From Thermoplasmata archaeon (GTDB taxonomy: Archaea; Thermoplasmatota; Thermoplasmata; Lutacidiplasmatales; UBA184): a stretch of DNA of 19,994 nucleotides. The notes under the pieces were generated by a model. The model saw only the letters and a list, made by a program, of their open reading frames with translations. It was not told where the DNA came from and did no database searches. Shown in pieces: positions 13,530-19,994 of this stretch. Made by a program: the position numbers and the translations under genes. Position 1 is the stretch's first letter; every line of letters begins with the position of its first letter. The DNA lies in NCBI GenBank assembly GCA_021823085.1, contig JAKAPG010000010.1:1-19994 (forward strand), written 5' to 3'.

Positions 13530-14359
13530 AGGGCGTCTCGGACGTCCGTGAGGTCGGTGGCCTTCATGTACGGGCAGATCGCCCCGGCGTCCAGCGGCGT
13601 GAACCGGGTTGTGGGGTTGAGCCGACGCATCCGGTGCAGGATCCCGGTCTCGGTCGCGACCAGGACCTCGGGCGCCTTCGTCTCCTTCGCGAAGCGGATC
13701 ATGCCGTCGGTCGAGAGGACCCGATCCACATCGGGAAGGGCCTTCGACATGCAGCCGCACTCCGGGTGGGCGATCAGCGGAGCCTGAGGATGCTCGGCGC
13801 GCGCCCGCGCGATCGTCTCGGGACGCAGGCGTCCGTGCACGTGGCAGTCCGCCGGCCACAGATGCATCGAGTGCGGTGCCCGACCGGTCTGTTGGCGAAC
13901 GTACTCGCCGAGGAACATGTCGGGGAGGAAGAGGATCTCCCGATCGGCCGGGATCGAGCTCACGACCCGGACCGCGTTCGAGCTCGTGCAGCAGTAGTCG
14001 CTCTCCGCCTTCACCTCGGCCGAGGTGTTGACGTAGGAGACGACGACCGCACCGGGGTGCTCGGCCTTCCACGAGCGGAGCTGGTCCGCGGTGATCGCGT
14101 CGGCCAGGCTGCACCCGGCCGTGGGATCGGGGAGGAGCACGGTCTTCGTCGGGTTGAGGATCTTCGCGGTCTCTGCCATGAAGCGGACCCCCGCGAAGAC
14201 AATCACCTTGCGATCCGTCCGCATCGCCTGCCGGGAAAGGTAGAGGGAGTCTCCCACGTCATCGGCGATATCCTGGATCTCGGGGATCTGGTAGTTGTGG
14301 GCGAGCAGGACGGCGTCGCGCTCGTCCTTCAACCGGCGAATCTCCGCCTCGAGCGACAT
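13445..14359 (-). CDS. nadA: Quinolinate synthase
   Basis: Condenses iminoaspartate with dihydroxyacetone phosphate to quinolinate using a [4Fe-4S] cluster; first committed ring-forming step of de novo NAD synthesis. The 304-aa product contains AHNYQIPEIQDIADDVGDSL, PTAGCSLADA, CCTSSNAV, WPADCHVHGR, HPECGCMSKA and DAGAICPYMKAT. The likely cluster ligands are C83, C172 and C262, with spacing matching crystallised NadA proteins. Start ATG 14359 has GAGGG a few bases upstream; a TTG seven codons earlier is less likely. It is the last gene of the leftward operon, 38 bp after nadC. Its 3' end overlaps the convergent polX frame by 85 bp. The partner that makes iminoaspartate (NadB or aspartate dehydrogenase) is not in the window. 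Confidence 0.95.
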   Translation of the reverse strand: MSLEAEIRRLKDERDAVLLAHNYQIPEIQDIADDVGDSLYLSRQAMRTDRKVIVFAGVRFMAETAKILNPTKTVLLPDPTAGCSLADAITADQLRSWKAEHPGAVVVSYVNTSAEVKAESDYCCTSSNAVRVVSSIPADREILFLPDMFLGEYVRQQTGRAPHSMHLWPADCHVHGRLRPETIARARAEHPQAPLIAHPECGCMSKALPDVDRVLSTDGMIRFAKETKAPEVLVATETGILHRMRRLNPTTRFTPLDAGAICPYMKATDLTDVRDALQLNRFVIDVRPDVAERARRALERMVAS

Positions 14360-14397
14360 GCGCGATCCCTCGCACCCCAACGAGCCGGCGGGGCTTC

Positions 14398-15288
14398 TTA
14401 AGCGGACGGGGAAGCGAGCGGGACCAGCTCCAGGTGGAACGGGAGGGCCCGAGAGGAGTGGGTCAGGGCCCCGAGGCTCACCGCGTCGGCACCGACGTTC
14501 CGGTAGCGCTCCACGCGCTCGGGAGTGATCCCGCCGGAAAGTTCGACGAACACCCCGCGACGGAGTCCGGCGCGTTCGAGGGTCCTCACGATCGCGCGGG
14601 CCTTCGGAGGGGTCGCATTGTCGATGAGGATCGCACGGATTCCGGCGCGCGCCACGGCGACCGCCTCGCGCGCGGTGCGCACCTCTACCTCGACCCGCAC
14701 TCGCAGATCGCGTCCGCGGGTCAGACGGGCGAGCGCGTGGGGAAGCGGCACGAGGACAAGGTGGTTGCTCTTCACGAGGATCGCGTCCGAGAGGTCCCGA
14801 CGGTGGGGTCGACCGCCCCCGTCCACGATCGCGGCCTTCTCAAGGTCCCGGAGCCCGGGCAGCGTCTTGCGCGTTCCCCAGACCTCGAGCGGGAGCCGCG
14901 CGCGTCGCGCTGAGGCCACGGCCCGCGCGGTCGCACTCGCAACACCCGAGAGGTGCATGAGGTAGTTGAGGAGCGTTCGCTCCGCGCCCAGCAGCTGCCC
15001 CGCGCCGCCGCGCAGGCGCAGCACCTCGGTTCCGCGTCGGACGGGCGATCCGTCCGGTCGCGCGCGCATGATCGAGAGCCCGGTACGACGGGCGATCTCG
15101 CGGGCCGCCGACATCCCCGAGAGCACTCCACCCGCCTGGGCGATGACTCGCCCTTCCACGGGGATCGGGCCGATCCCGAGAGTCCGGGTCGTGCGGTCGT
15201 TGCGGAATCGATCCTCTTGGAGCGCGGCCGCGATCGACCGCGCCACTTCCGAAGACGGACGCACGGGGGACCGGTGGCCGCGGGTCAT
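14398..15288 (-). CDS. nadC: Nicotinate-nucleotide pyrophosphorylase (carboxylating)
   Basis: Converts quinolinate plus PRPP into nicotinate mononucleotide with loss of CO2, directly after NadA in NAD synthesis. The 296-aa protein shows the N-terminal sandwich segment ending in ERTLLNYLMHLSGVASATAR, then the barrel motifs TRKTLPGLRDLEKAAIVDGG (PRPP and quinolinate binding), HRRDLSDAILVKSNH, VEVEVRTAREA, ILIDNATP, ELSGGITPERV and GADAVSLGALTHS. Length is close to the usual 280-295 aa. The ATG at 15288 overlaps the gcvT stop by 4 nt (ATGA), so translation is coupled; the longer in-frame extension upstream would lie inside gcvT and is rejected. Together with nadA it supplies NAD precursors from this operon. 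Confidence 0.95.
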   Translation of the reverse strand: MTRGHRSPVRPSSEVARSIAAALQEDRFRNDRTTRTLGIGPIPVEGRVIAQAGGVLSGMSAAREIARRTGLSIMRARPDGSPVRRGTEVLRLRGGAGQLLGAERTLLNYLMHLSGVASATARAVASARRARLPLEVWGTRKTLPGLRDLEKAAIVDGGGRPHRRDLSDAILVKSNHLVLVPLPHALARLTRGRDLRVRVEVEVRTAREAVAVARAGIRAILIDNATPPKARAIVRTLERAGLRRGVFVELSGGITPERVERYRNVGADAVSLGALTHSSRALPFHLELVPLASPSA

Positions 15289-16466
15289 TTCACCGGACGG
15301 GGAGCGGGGAGGAACGGAAGGTGCACCACCGACGCCGGGATCCATTGGCCGCGGAGCTCGAGCTCCACGACCGTCCCCGGGCTCGTCAGCTCCCGGGGGA
15401 GGTAGGCGAGCGCGATCCCGATGTGGAGGCTCGGGGAAATCCCCCCGCTCGTGAGGGCGCCGATCACCTTCCCGTCGTGGCGGATCGGCGTACCGTGGCG
15501 GGGGATCGCCCCGGGTTCCGTGACCTTCAGCCCCACGAGGCGCTCGGCCGTTCCCTCGGCGACCTCCTTGTCGATCACCGGACGGCCCACGAAGTCATGG
15601 TCGCGCTCGACGAACCGCTCCTGGCCGGCCTCGATGGGCGACCGGTCCCGGGAGAATTCCTGCCCCGACAGGAGGAATCCCTTCTCGAGCCGCAGCGTGT
15701 CGCGCGCGCCGAGCCCGCACGGAGTCGCCCCGCCGTGGACGAGGCCCTCCGCGATCGGGATCGCGCGCGGAGCGCGAACGAAGAGCTCGTAGCCCAGCTC
15801 GCCGGTGTACCCGGTCCGGCTCACCAAGATCCCGCGATCGAGGTCGGTGGGGATCGCACCCCCGACCACTCCTTCGGAAGAGGCCTCCGAGGGGGCCGGG
15901 TCGGGATAGAACCGGCTCGCGTAGAACTTGAGGGGGGCGAGCGACCAGTTCATCATGGTCTCGAGGAGGTGTCGGGACCCCGGCCCTTGGACCGCGAGGA
16001 TCGTCACCGCCCCGTTCCACCGCCGGATCGTCACGTCCGGATGGCGATGCTGCTGGAGGATCGACTCGATCTCGAAGGCGCGTCCCGCGTTCGGAACGGC
16101 GAGGAAGGTGCGCACGGGGCCCGCGCCGCGGTCGAGCCGGGTGATCAGGAGATCGTCCACGATGCGGCCGGTCTGTTCGAGGAAGAACGTGTAGTGCGCC
16201 TGACCGGGCACGAGGCGCTCCACGTTCGCGGTCGTCCGCCGCGACAAGAGCGCGGCGGCTGTCGACCCTTCGACAGTCAGGATCCCCATGTGACCGACGT
16301 CGAAGAATCCGACCCCCGATCGCACGGCCGCGTGCTCGGCGAGGATGCCGGAGTAGTAGAGCGGCATCTCCCAACCGTTGAACGGGACGAAGTGGGCCCG
16401 GTGAGCGGCGTGGAAGGCGTAGAGCGGGGTTCGGAGCAGGGGCAGCGCGGTCGGCGGGACGTTCAC
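15285..16466 (-). CDS. gcvT: Aminomethyltransferase (glycine cleavage T protein)
   Basis: Takes the aminomethyl group from lipoyl-GcvH and passes it to a folate (or archaeal pterin) carrier, releasing ammonia. The 393-aa protein matches GcvT throughout: FVPFNGWEMPLYYSGILAEH, GVGFFDVGHMG, the substrate-binding region GRIVDDLLITR (catalytic Asp among D104/D105), ILAVQGPGS, SRTGYTGELGYELFV, GARDTLRLEKGF and the C-terminal barrel with GALTSGGISPSLHIGIALAYLP. The start is GTG at 16466, overlapping the purP stop (GTGA). Other glycine-cleavage genes (gcvH, gcvPA/PB) are absent from the window. Close paralogues such as sarcosine dehydrogenase-like or YgfZ-like folate proteins are less likely because the GcvT signatures are intact. 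Confidence 0.94.
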   Translation of the reverse strand: MNVPPTALPLLRTPLYAFHAAHRAHFVPFNGWEMPLYYSGILAEHAAVRSGVGFFDVGHMGILTVEGSTAAALLSRRTTANVERLVPGQAHYTFFLEQTGRIVDDLLITRLDRGAGPVRTFLAVPNAGRAFEIESILQQHRHPDVTIRRWNGAVTILAVQGPGSRHLLETMMNWSLAPLKFYASRFYPDPAPSEASSEGVVGGAIPTDLDRGILVSRTGYTGELGYELFVRAPRAIPIAEGLVHGGATPCGLGARDTLRLEKGFLLSGQEFSRDRSPIEAGQERFVERDHDFVGRPVIDKEVAEGTAERLVGLKVTEPGAIPRHGTPIRHDGKVIGALTSGGISPSLHIGIALAYLPRELTSPGTVVELELRGQWIPASVVHLPFLPAPRPVK

Positions 16467-17620
16467 GTGATGATCTCCCGGAGGCGTCGGGTCTCCAACG
16501 CGAGCCGGATCTCCCGTGCGATCCGTCGCCCCGTGCTCATCGGTTCGTGGTAGAGCGCGTTGCCGTACGGATGGCCGAGGGCGAGGTGGATGTTCGTTCC
16601 CCCCCCGATTCGCACCGCGACGTCGAAGACAGTGGGTTTCGCGTTGCGGTCGATGCAGGTCTGCAGGCAGAACGGTCCGATGATCCCGGGGGGATAGCGG
16701 CTCCGGCTCGCGTCGACGAACTTCTCGCCGAGGCGGAAGACCTCTTCGAGGACCGACTCCCGCACGGTCAGGCTCCCGTGGCCCACGACCGTATACTCGG
16801 GGATCCGCATCTCGTCCGGGAGCTCGAGCTGCTGCGCCGCAGGGAGGCGGACCATGCCATCGAGGTTGCTCTCGCGGCGCTCGTCGACCCCGAGCAGTTC
16901 GAGGCCCTCGGCCCGCGGAGCGAGCGGGGAGAAGAAGAAGTTGAAGTTGAACACGGGGCCGAGGACGTACTCCTCGATGCGCGCGGTCACGAGGTCGTCG
17001 CGCGCGATCGTCCCTTGGGCGAGGAGCTGGTCGGACTTCCGCCGGTACTCCTCGAAGCTCGACGCGGTAAAGAACCCCCGCTCCAAGCGTCGGATCGCGT
17101 GCGGCAGCTTCACCATCACCAGCCGGTCAATCGAGTGCGGGCCCCCGATCGGCCGTGGGATCGGGATGTGCGCCGACTCGAGGAGCGTGTAGTAGTTCTC
17201 ACGCTCGCTCCGTTCCTCGATCCGGAGCATCGAGCGCGAGCCGATCATCGGGACGCGGAACTCGGACTCAATCGTCGGAATCGGGACGTAGGAGCTGAGA
17301 GCGCGGTTCGGCACGAAGAGAACGCCCCGACGGCGCAGACGATCCTGTTCGGCGGCCGCGGCGAGGTCGCGGAACCTCGGGTACGTCCAGACCTCGTTGA
17401 CGCACCCGCGCGCCGACCGTCCCGGAGCGGCGGGCCGCGCGGCGAAGTAGCGGGAGTAGGTCTCCTCCCGGCCCCGCTCGCTCAGCACGAGCGTCGAGAA
17501 CCCTTCCTGTCGTGCTCCGTCGGCGATGTCGAGCGCAGAGTGCGAGCCGACCGCCCCGACCCAGGGCCGGTCCGGATACGAGTCGAGGAGCCCGCGGATC
17601 TCGTCGGGTCCGAGCGGCAT
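16463..17620 (-). CDS. purP: Formate-dependent FAICAR synthetase (PurP)
   Basis: Makes FAICAR from AICAR, formate and ATP, the folate-independent penultimate route to IMP used by archaea. The 385-aa ATP-grasp protein opens with the diagnostic segment VGAVGSHSALDIADGARQEGF and contains FVPNRALSSYVP, VPMIGSRSMLRIEERS, VMVKLPHAIRRLERGFF, YVLGPVFNFNFFFSPL, GVDERRESNLDGMVRLPA, YTVVGHGSLTVRES, GPFCLQTCID and the metal/ATP-site strand FDVAVRIGGGTN near the C-terminus. Length is slightly above the 361 aa of the Methanocaldococcus enzyme. The ATG at 17620 is 10 bp after the hydroxylase large-subunit stop, and the stop overlaps gcvT. Its presence is the strongest archaeal marker in the window. Confidence 0.95.
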   Translation of the reverse strand: MPLGPDEIRGLLDSYPDRPWVGAVGSHSALDIADGARQEGFSTLVLSERGREETYSRYFAARPAAPGRSARGCVNEVWTYPRFRDLAAAAEQDRLRRRGVLFVPNRALSSYVPIPTIESEFRVPMIGSRSMLRIEERSERENYYTLLESAHIPIPRPIGGPHSIDRLVMVKLPHAIRRLERGFFTASSFEEYRRKSDQLLAQGTIARDDLVTARIEEYVLGPVFNFNFFFSPLAPRAEGLELLGVDERRESNLDGMVRLPAAQQLELPDEMRIPEYTVVGHGSLTVRESVLEEVFRLGEKFVDASRSRYPPGIIGPFCLQTCIDRNAKPTVFDVAVRIGGGTNIHLALGHPYGNALYHEPMSTGRRIAREIRLALETRRLREIIT

Positions 17621-17630
17621 CTCGGCGGGG

Positions 17631-19826
17631 TCACGTTCTCATCGGCTTAAGATTCCGGGCGAGCCGTTCGCCGGTCATCGGGAGCTCGGTCGGTCCGATC
17701 CCCGAGGCGTCGCGCACGGCGTTGGCGATCGTCGCGGGGACCGGGACGATCGGGGGTTCTCCGAGCCCCTTCGCGCCGAACGGACCGGCGCCGGCGAACC
17801 CCTCGATGAAGTGGACCTCGATCGGAGGGGCCTCGGTCAGCGTCGGCACGTGATAGTCGACGAGTCCCGGGTTCCGGAGCACGCCGTCGGGGCTCCACAT
17901 CCCTTCCTCCGTGAGCGCGGTCCCGAGCCCCATGACGACGCCCCCTTCGACCTGAGCGCGGGCGGTTTCGCGATCGACCAGACGTCCGACGTCGTGGAAG
18001 GCGGCGTATCGGACCACGCGCACGGTCCCGACGTCGGGATCCAGCGCGATCTCGGCGACGTGGGCCGCGCCGGTGAAGTCGGTGTACGGGTAGAACGTCC
18101 CCTCGAGGATTCGTTGGGCATCGAACGACCCGCTGGTCCCGTAGTGTGCCCCATGGGTCGAAAGCCCGCCGCGCTCGATCTCCTCGCGTCGGAGGAGCTC
18201 GCGAACGGGGCGCGACGCCCCGTCGACCTCGACCGCCAGTTCCGGTCCCGGCGCGATCAGCCGGAGGGATCCCTCGGGAGCGTCGGTCCGTCGGGCGAGC
18301 TCCGCTCGAAGCGCTCGCGCCGCCTTCTCGACCGCTTGCCCCAGCGCGCCCAGGGTCCGGCTCCCCCAGACGCCGGAGTCGAAGGGGGCGCTCGCCGTAT
18401 CGCCGCAATCGACCTCGACCCGGTCCCGGGGAATCCCGAGGACGGTCTCGGCGACCGCCGCCAATCCCCGGATCACGCTCCCGCTCCCGATCTCGGGCTC
18501 TCCCTGGAGAATCCGCAGGCGATCGGGGCGCAGGAAGAGGCGGGCCTCGCCTCCGGCTCCGGTGCCGGTCGACCAGAACCCGGCGCCGAGCCCAATCCCG
18601 TGGTTCTCGGGCAGGTCGGTCCGCCACTTTGCGGCCAGCGCCCCCGCCTCGGCGAGGCACTCCGACAGTCCGAACGGCCCGACGGGCTGGCCGAGGTGGG
18701 TCAGGTCGCCCTGAACCCAGACGTGCCGACGACGGAACTCCACCGAGTCGACGCCGAGACGCTGGGCGAGGTGGTCCATGTGCGACTCCGCCGCGAACGC
18801 GCATTGGGGAGCGAGCGGCGCGCGGTGGGGGCCGAGGGGGGGCTTGTTCGTTCGCAGGGCGATCCCCTCGAGTTCGACGGTCGGGACCCGGTACGGCCCG
18901 AGCGTGAACCCGATCCCGTAGCCGGTCGCGAAGTCCCGCCCCGGAAGGCTCGACCCCGCGTCGACGCGCCAGAGCACCCGGCGACCGACCACCGTCCCGC
19001 CGCGGACCGCGCTCGAGATCTCGATGAGCGAGGATAGGGTCGAACGGCCGAGCAGGAACTCCTCCCGGTAGTTCAGGGCGAGCCGGACGGGACGGCCGCT
19101 CGCCCGAGCGAGCAGGAGGGCATACGGCTCGACCAGCGAGGCTCCCTTCCCACCGAAGCCACCTCCGACCCACGTGCCCTCGACCACGAGCTGCTTCTCG
19201 GGAACGCCCAAGATCGCGGCCAGGTCCTCTCGGACACCGAAGGGGCTCTGGGTCGAGGTGCGGACGAACCAAGTCCCGTCGGCGCGGATCTGGGCGATGG
19301 CCGCGTGCGGCTCGAGCGCGACCTGGGCGACCGGGCTCGTGCGATACGTCTCGGCGAGGACGAAATCGGCGGTGCGGAATGCGCCGTCGACCGCTCCGAA
19401 TCGAGCTCGAACGTGACCGATGACCTCGGGTCTCGGTCCGCTCGCGCCCGGGTCGATGCTTTCGACGGCCCGGGCCTTGCGGGCCTCCACCCGGACCGCT
19501 TCGGCGGCGCGACGGGCGCCCTCGAGCGTCGGCGCGGCGACCGCCGCGATCGGCTGGGAGTGATATTGGATGGTCTTCGAGGGGAACACCGGACGCTCGG
19601 GGTCGGTCGGCTCTCCGGGCCGGAGGCGCACAAGATCCTCCGGGCCGATCGCGGTCACTCCGGGCATCGCGCGAGCCACCGAAAGGTCGATCGAGCGGAT
19701 CGTCCCGTGAGCGATGGGGGAGAGCACGAGCGCGCCCCAGAGCATTCCCGGGGTCTCGATGTCGGTGCCGTAGGGAACCGCGCCGCGCGATTTCGCGAGC
19801 GCGTCGGAGCGGACCGCGTAGCTCAT
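17631..19826 (-). CDS. Molybdenum hydroxylase large (molybdopterin-binding) subunit, xanthine dehydrogenase/CoxL family
   Basis: Hydroxylates an aromatic heterocycle or aldehyde with water at a molybdenum-molybdopterin site. The 731-aa protein has the N-terminal hammerhead domain (DALAKSRGAVPYGTD, GALVLSPIAHGTI), then VALEPHAA (E172), the cofactor loop WVGGGFGGKGA (GGGFGGK at 221-227) and the catalytic Glu in FGAKGLGEPPI (E690). The loop that usually reads RGxGxPQ, or AYRCSFR in CO dehydrogenase, is here GPHRAPLAPQ (332-341), so it is not a CO dehydrogenase and the substrate site is atypical. The ATG at 19826 overlaps the stop of the small [2Fe-2S] subunit gene by 4 nt. The FAD subunit is not visible and may lie beyond the right edge. 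Placement before purP hints at a purine substrate, but that is only context. Confidence 0.92.
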   Translation of the reverse strand: MSYAVRSDALAKSRGAVPYGTDIETPGMLWGALVLSPIAHGTIRSIDLSVARAMPGVTAIGPEDLVRLRPGEPTDPERPVFPSKTIQYHSQPIAAVAAPTLEGARRAAEAVRVEARKARAVESIDPGASGPRPEVIGHVRARFGAVDGAFRTADFVLAETYRTSPVAQVALEPHAAIAQIRADGTWFVRTSTQSPFGVREDLAAILGVPEKQLVVEGTWVGGGFGGKGASLVEPYALLLARASGRPVRLALNYREEFLLGRSTLSSLIEISSAVRGGTVVGRRVLWRVDAGSSLPGRDFATGYGIGFTLGPYRVPTVELEGIALRTNKPPLGPHRAPLAPQCAFAAESHMDHLAQRLGVDSVEFRRRHVWVQGDLTHLGQPVGPFGLSECLAEAGALAAKWRTDLPENHGIGLGAGFWSTGTGAGGEARLFLRPDRLRILQGEPEIGSGSVIRGLAAVAETVLGIPRDRVEVDCGDTASAPFDSGVWGSRTLGALGQAVEKAARALRAELARRTDAPEGSLRLIAPGPELAVEVDGASRPVRELLRREEIERGGLSTHGAHYGTSGSFDAQRILEGTFYPYTDFTGAAHVAEIALDPDVGTVRVVRYAAFHDVGRLVDRETARAQVEGGVVMGLGTALTEEGMWSPDGVLRNPGLVDYHVPTLTEAPPIEVHFIEGFAGAGPFGAKGLGEPPIVPVPATIANAVRDASGIGPTELPMTGERLARNLKPMRT

Positions 19827-19994
19827 CGCAAGGCCTCCCGGGCTCTCTGGGCCGCCCGCCGGATCGACACGTACCCCGTGCATCGGCACAGGTTCCCCTG
19901 GAGATCCTCTTCGAACTCTGCCGAGCCGTCCATGGCGCCGCGCTCTCTCAGGAGCGAGGCAAGCGCCATCACGAAACCGGGGGTGCAATACCCG
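19823..19994 (-). CDS. Molybdenum hydroxylase small [2Fe-2S] subunit, C-terminal part
   Basis: The last 56 residues of a CoxS/XdhC-type electron-transfer subunit; its N-terminus lies beyond the right edge. It reads GYCTPGFVMALASLLRE, then LQGNLCRCTGYVSIRRAA, ending at a TGA at 19823-19825. The Cys of GYCTPG and the CxC of NLCRCTGY are ligands of the C-terminal [2Fe-2S] cluster in this family. The stop overlaps the large-subunit ATG (ATGA), so the two are made together as partners. Confidence 0.92.
   Translation of the reverse strand, partial: GYCTPGFVMALASLLRERGAMDGSAEFEEDLQGNLCRCTGYVSIRRAAQRAREALR

Noticed and set aside
15289..15345. Longer NadC start at 15345
   Set aside because: The extra 19 residues lie in the gcvT coding region; the ATG at 15288 sits in a textbook ATGA overlap and gives the normal family length.
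15321..16553. 410-aa open frame on the plus strand
   Set aside because: Antisense to gcvT with all GcvT motifs on the other strand; no recognisable fold.
17526..19037. 503-aa open frame on the plus strand
   Set aside because: It is antisense to the well-supported purP and molybdenum hydroxylase genes, has a composition dominated by Arg, Gly, Pro and Asp, and shows no domain motif; GC-rich DNA commonly keeps such frames open.
1..19994. CRISPR array or defence island
   Set aside because: No regularly spaced direct repeats and no cas, toxin-antitoxin or restriction genes were seen.

Overview
The window is a GC-rich, gene-dense stretch that is most probably from an archaeon, with Thermoplasmatota as my best inference. 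Pointers are an archaeal-type PurP (formate-dependent purine synthesis), RNase Z and family X DNA polymerase genes, AT-rich TATA-like boxes close to start codons, and small archaeal-style proteins. Start codons are a mix of ATG and GTG, and neighbouring genes often overlap by 4 nt (ATGA/GTGA). The taxonomic call rests on gene content only.

Layout. 1-289 (-): N-terminus of a membrane protein running off the left edge. 334-1875: a complete single-ORF IS66-type insertion sequence with 13-bp perfect (24-bp imperfect) terminal inverted repeats and a perfect 8-bp target duplication; it landed in the divergent promoter region between that membrane protein and rnz. 1946-4122 (+): RNase Z coupled to imidazolonepropionase (HutI). 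4160-4375 (+): a 71-aa protein built from two copies of a 23-residue repeat. 4376-4979: a mostly noncoding stretch that holds a 52-aa zinc-ribbon gene (4517-4675) and two hairpins. 4980-7787 (+): adenosylcobalamin-dependent ribonucleotide reductase. A perfect 22-bp palindrome separates it from a convergent 14-TM drug-efflux-type MFS gene (7821-9512, -). 9576-10837 (-): a two-gene unit, a TIGR02757/DUF2400 protein that resembles an iron-sulfur HhH-GPD DNA glycosylase, coupled to an unrecognised 130-aa protein. 10942-13529 (+): GNAT acetyltransferase, then a family X DNA polymerase whose PHP domain has lost its metal ligands.

13445-19994 (-) is one compact operon read right to left: molybdenum hydroxylase small [2Fe-2S] subunit (partial), molybdenum hydroxylase large subunit, purP, gcvT, nadC, nadA. 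It combines a purine-ring or N-heterocycle oxidoreductase with IMP synthesis, one-carbon transfer from glycine, and de novo NAD synthesis (quinolinate to nicotinate mononucleotide), so it is a cofactor and nucleotide metabolism unit.

No CRISPR array, tRNA or rRNA was seen. The observations most worth following are the DUF2400 protein with endonuclease III-like catalytic Asp and four-cysteine motif, the PolX with a degenerate PHP domain, the tandem-repeat small protein, and the unlisted zinc-ribbon ORF.
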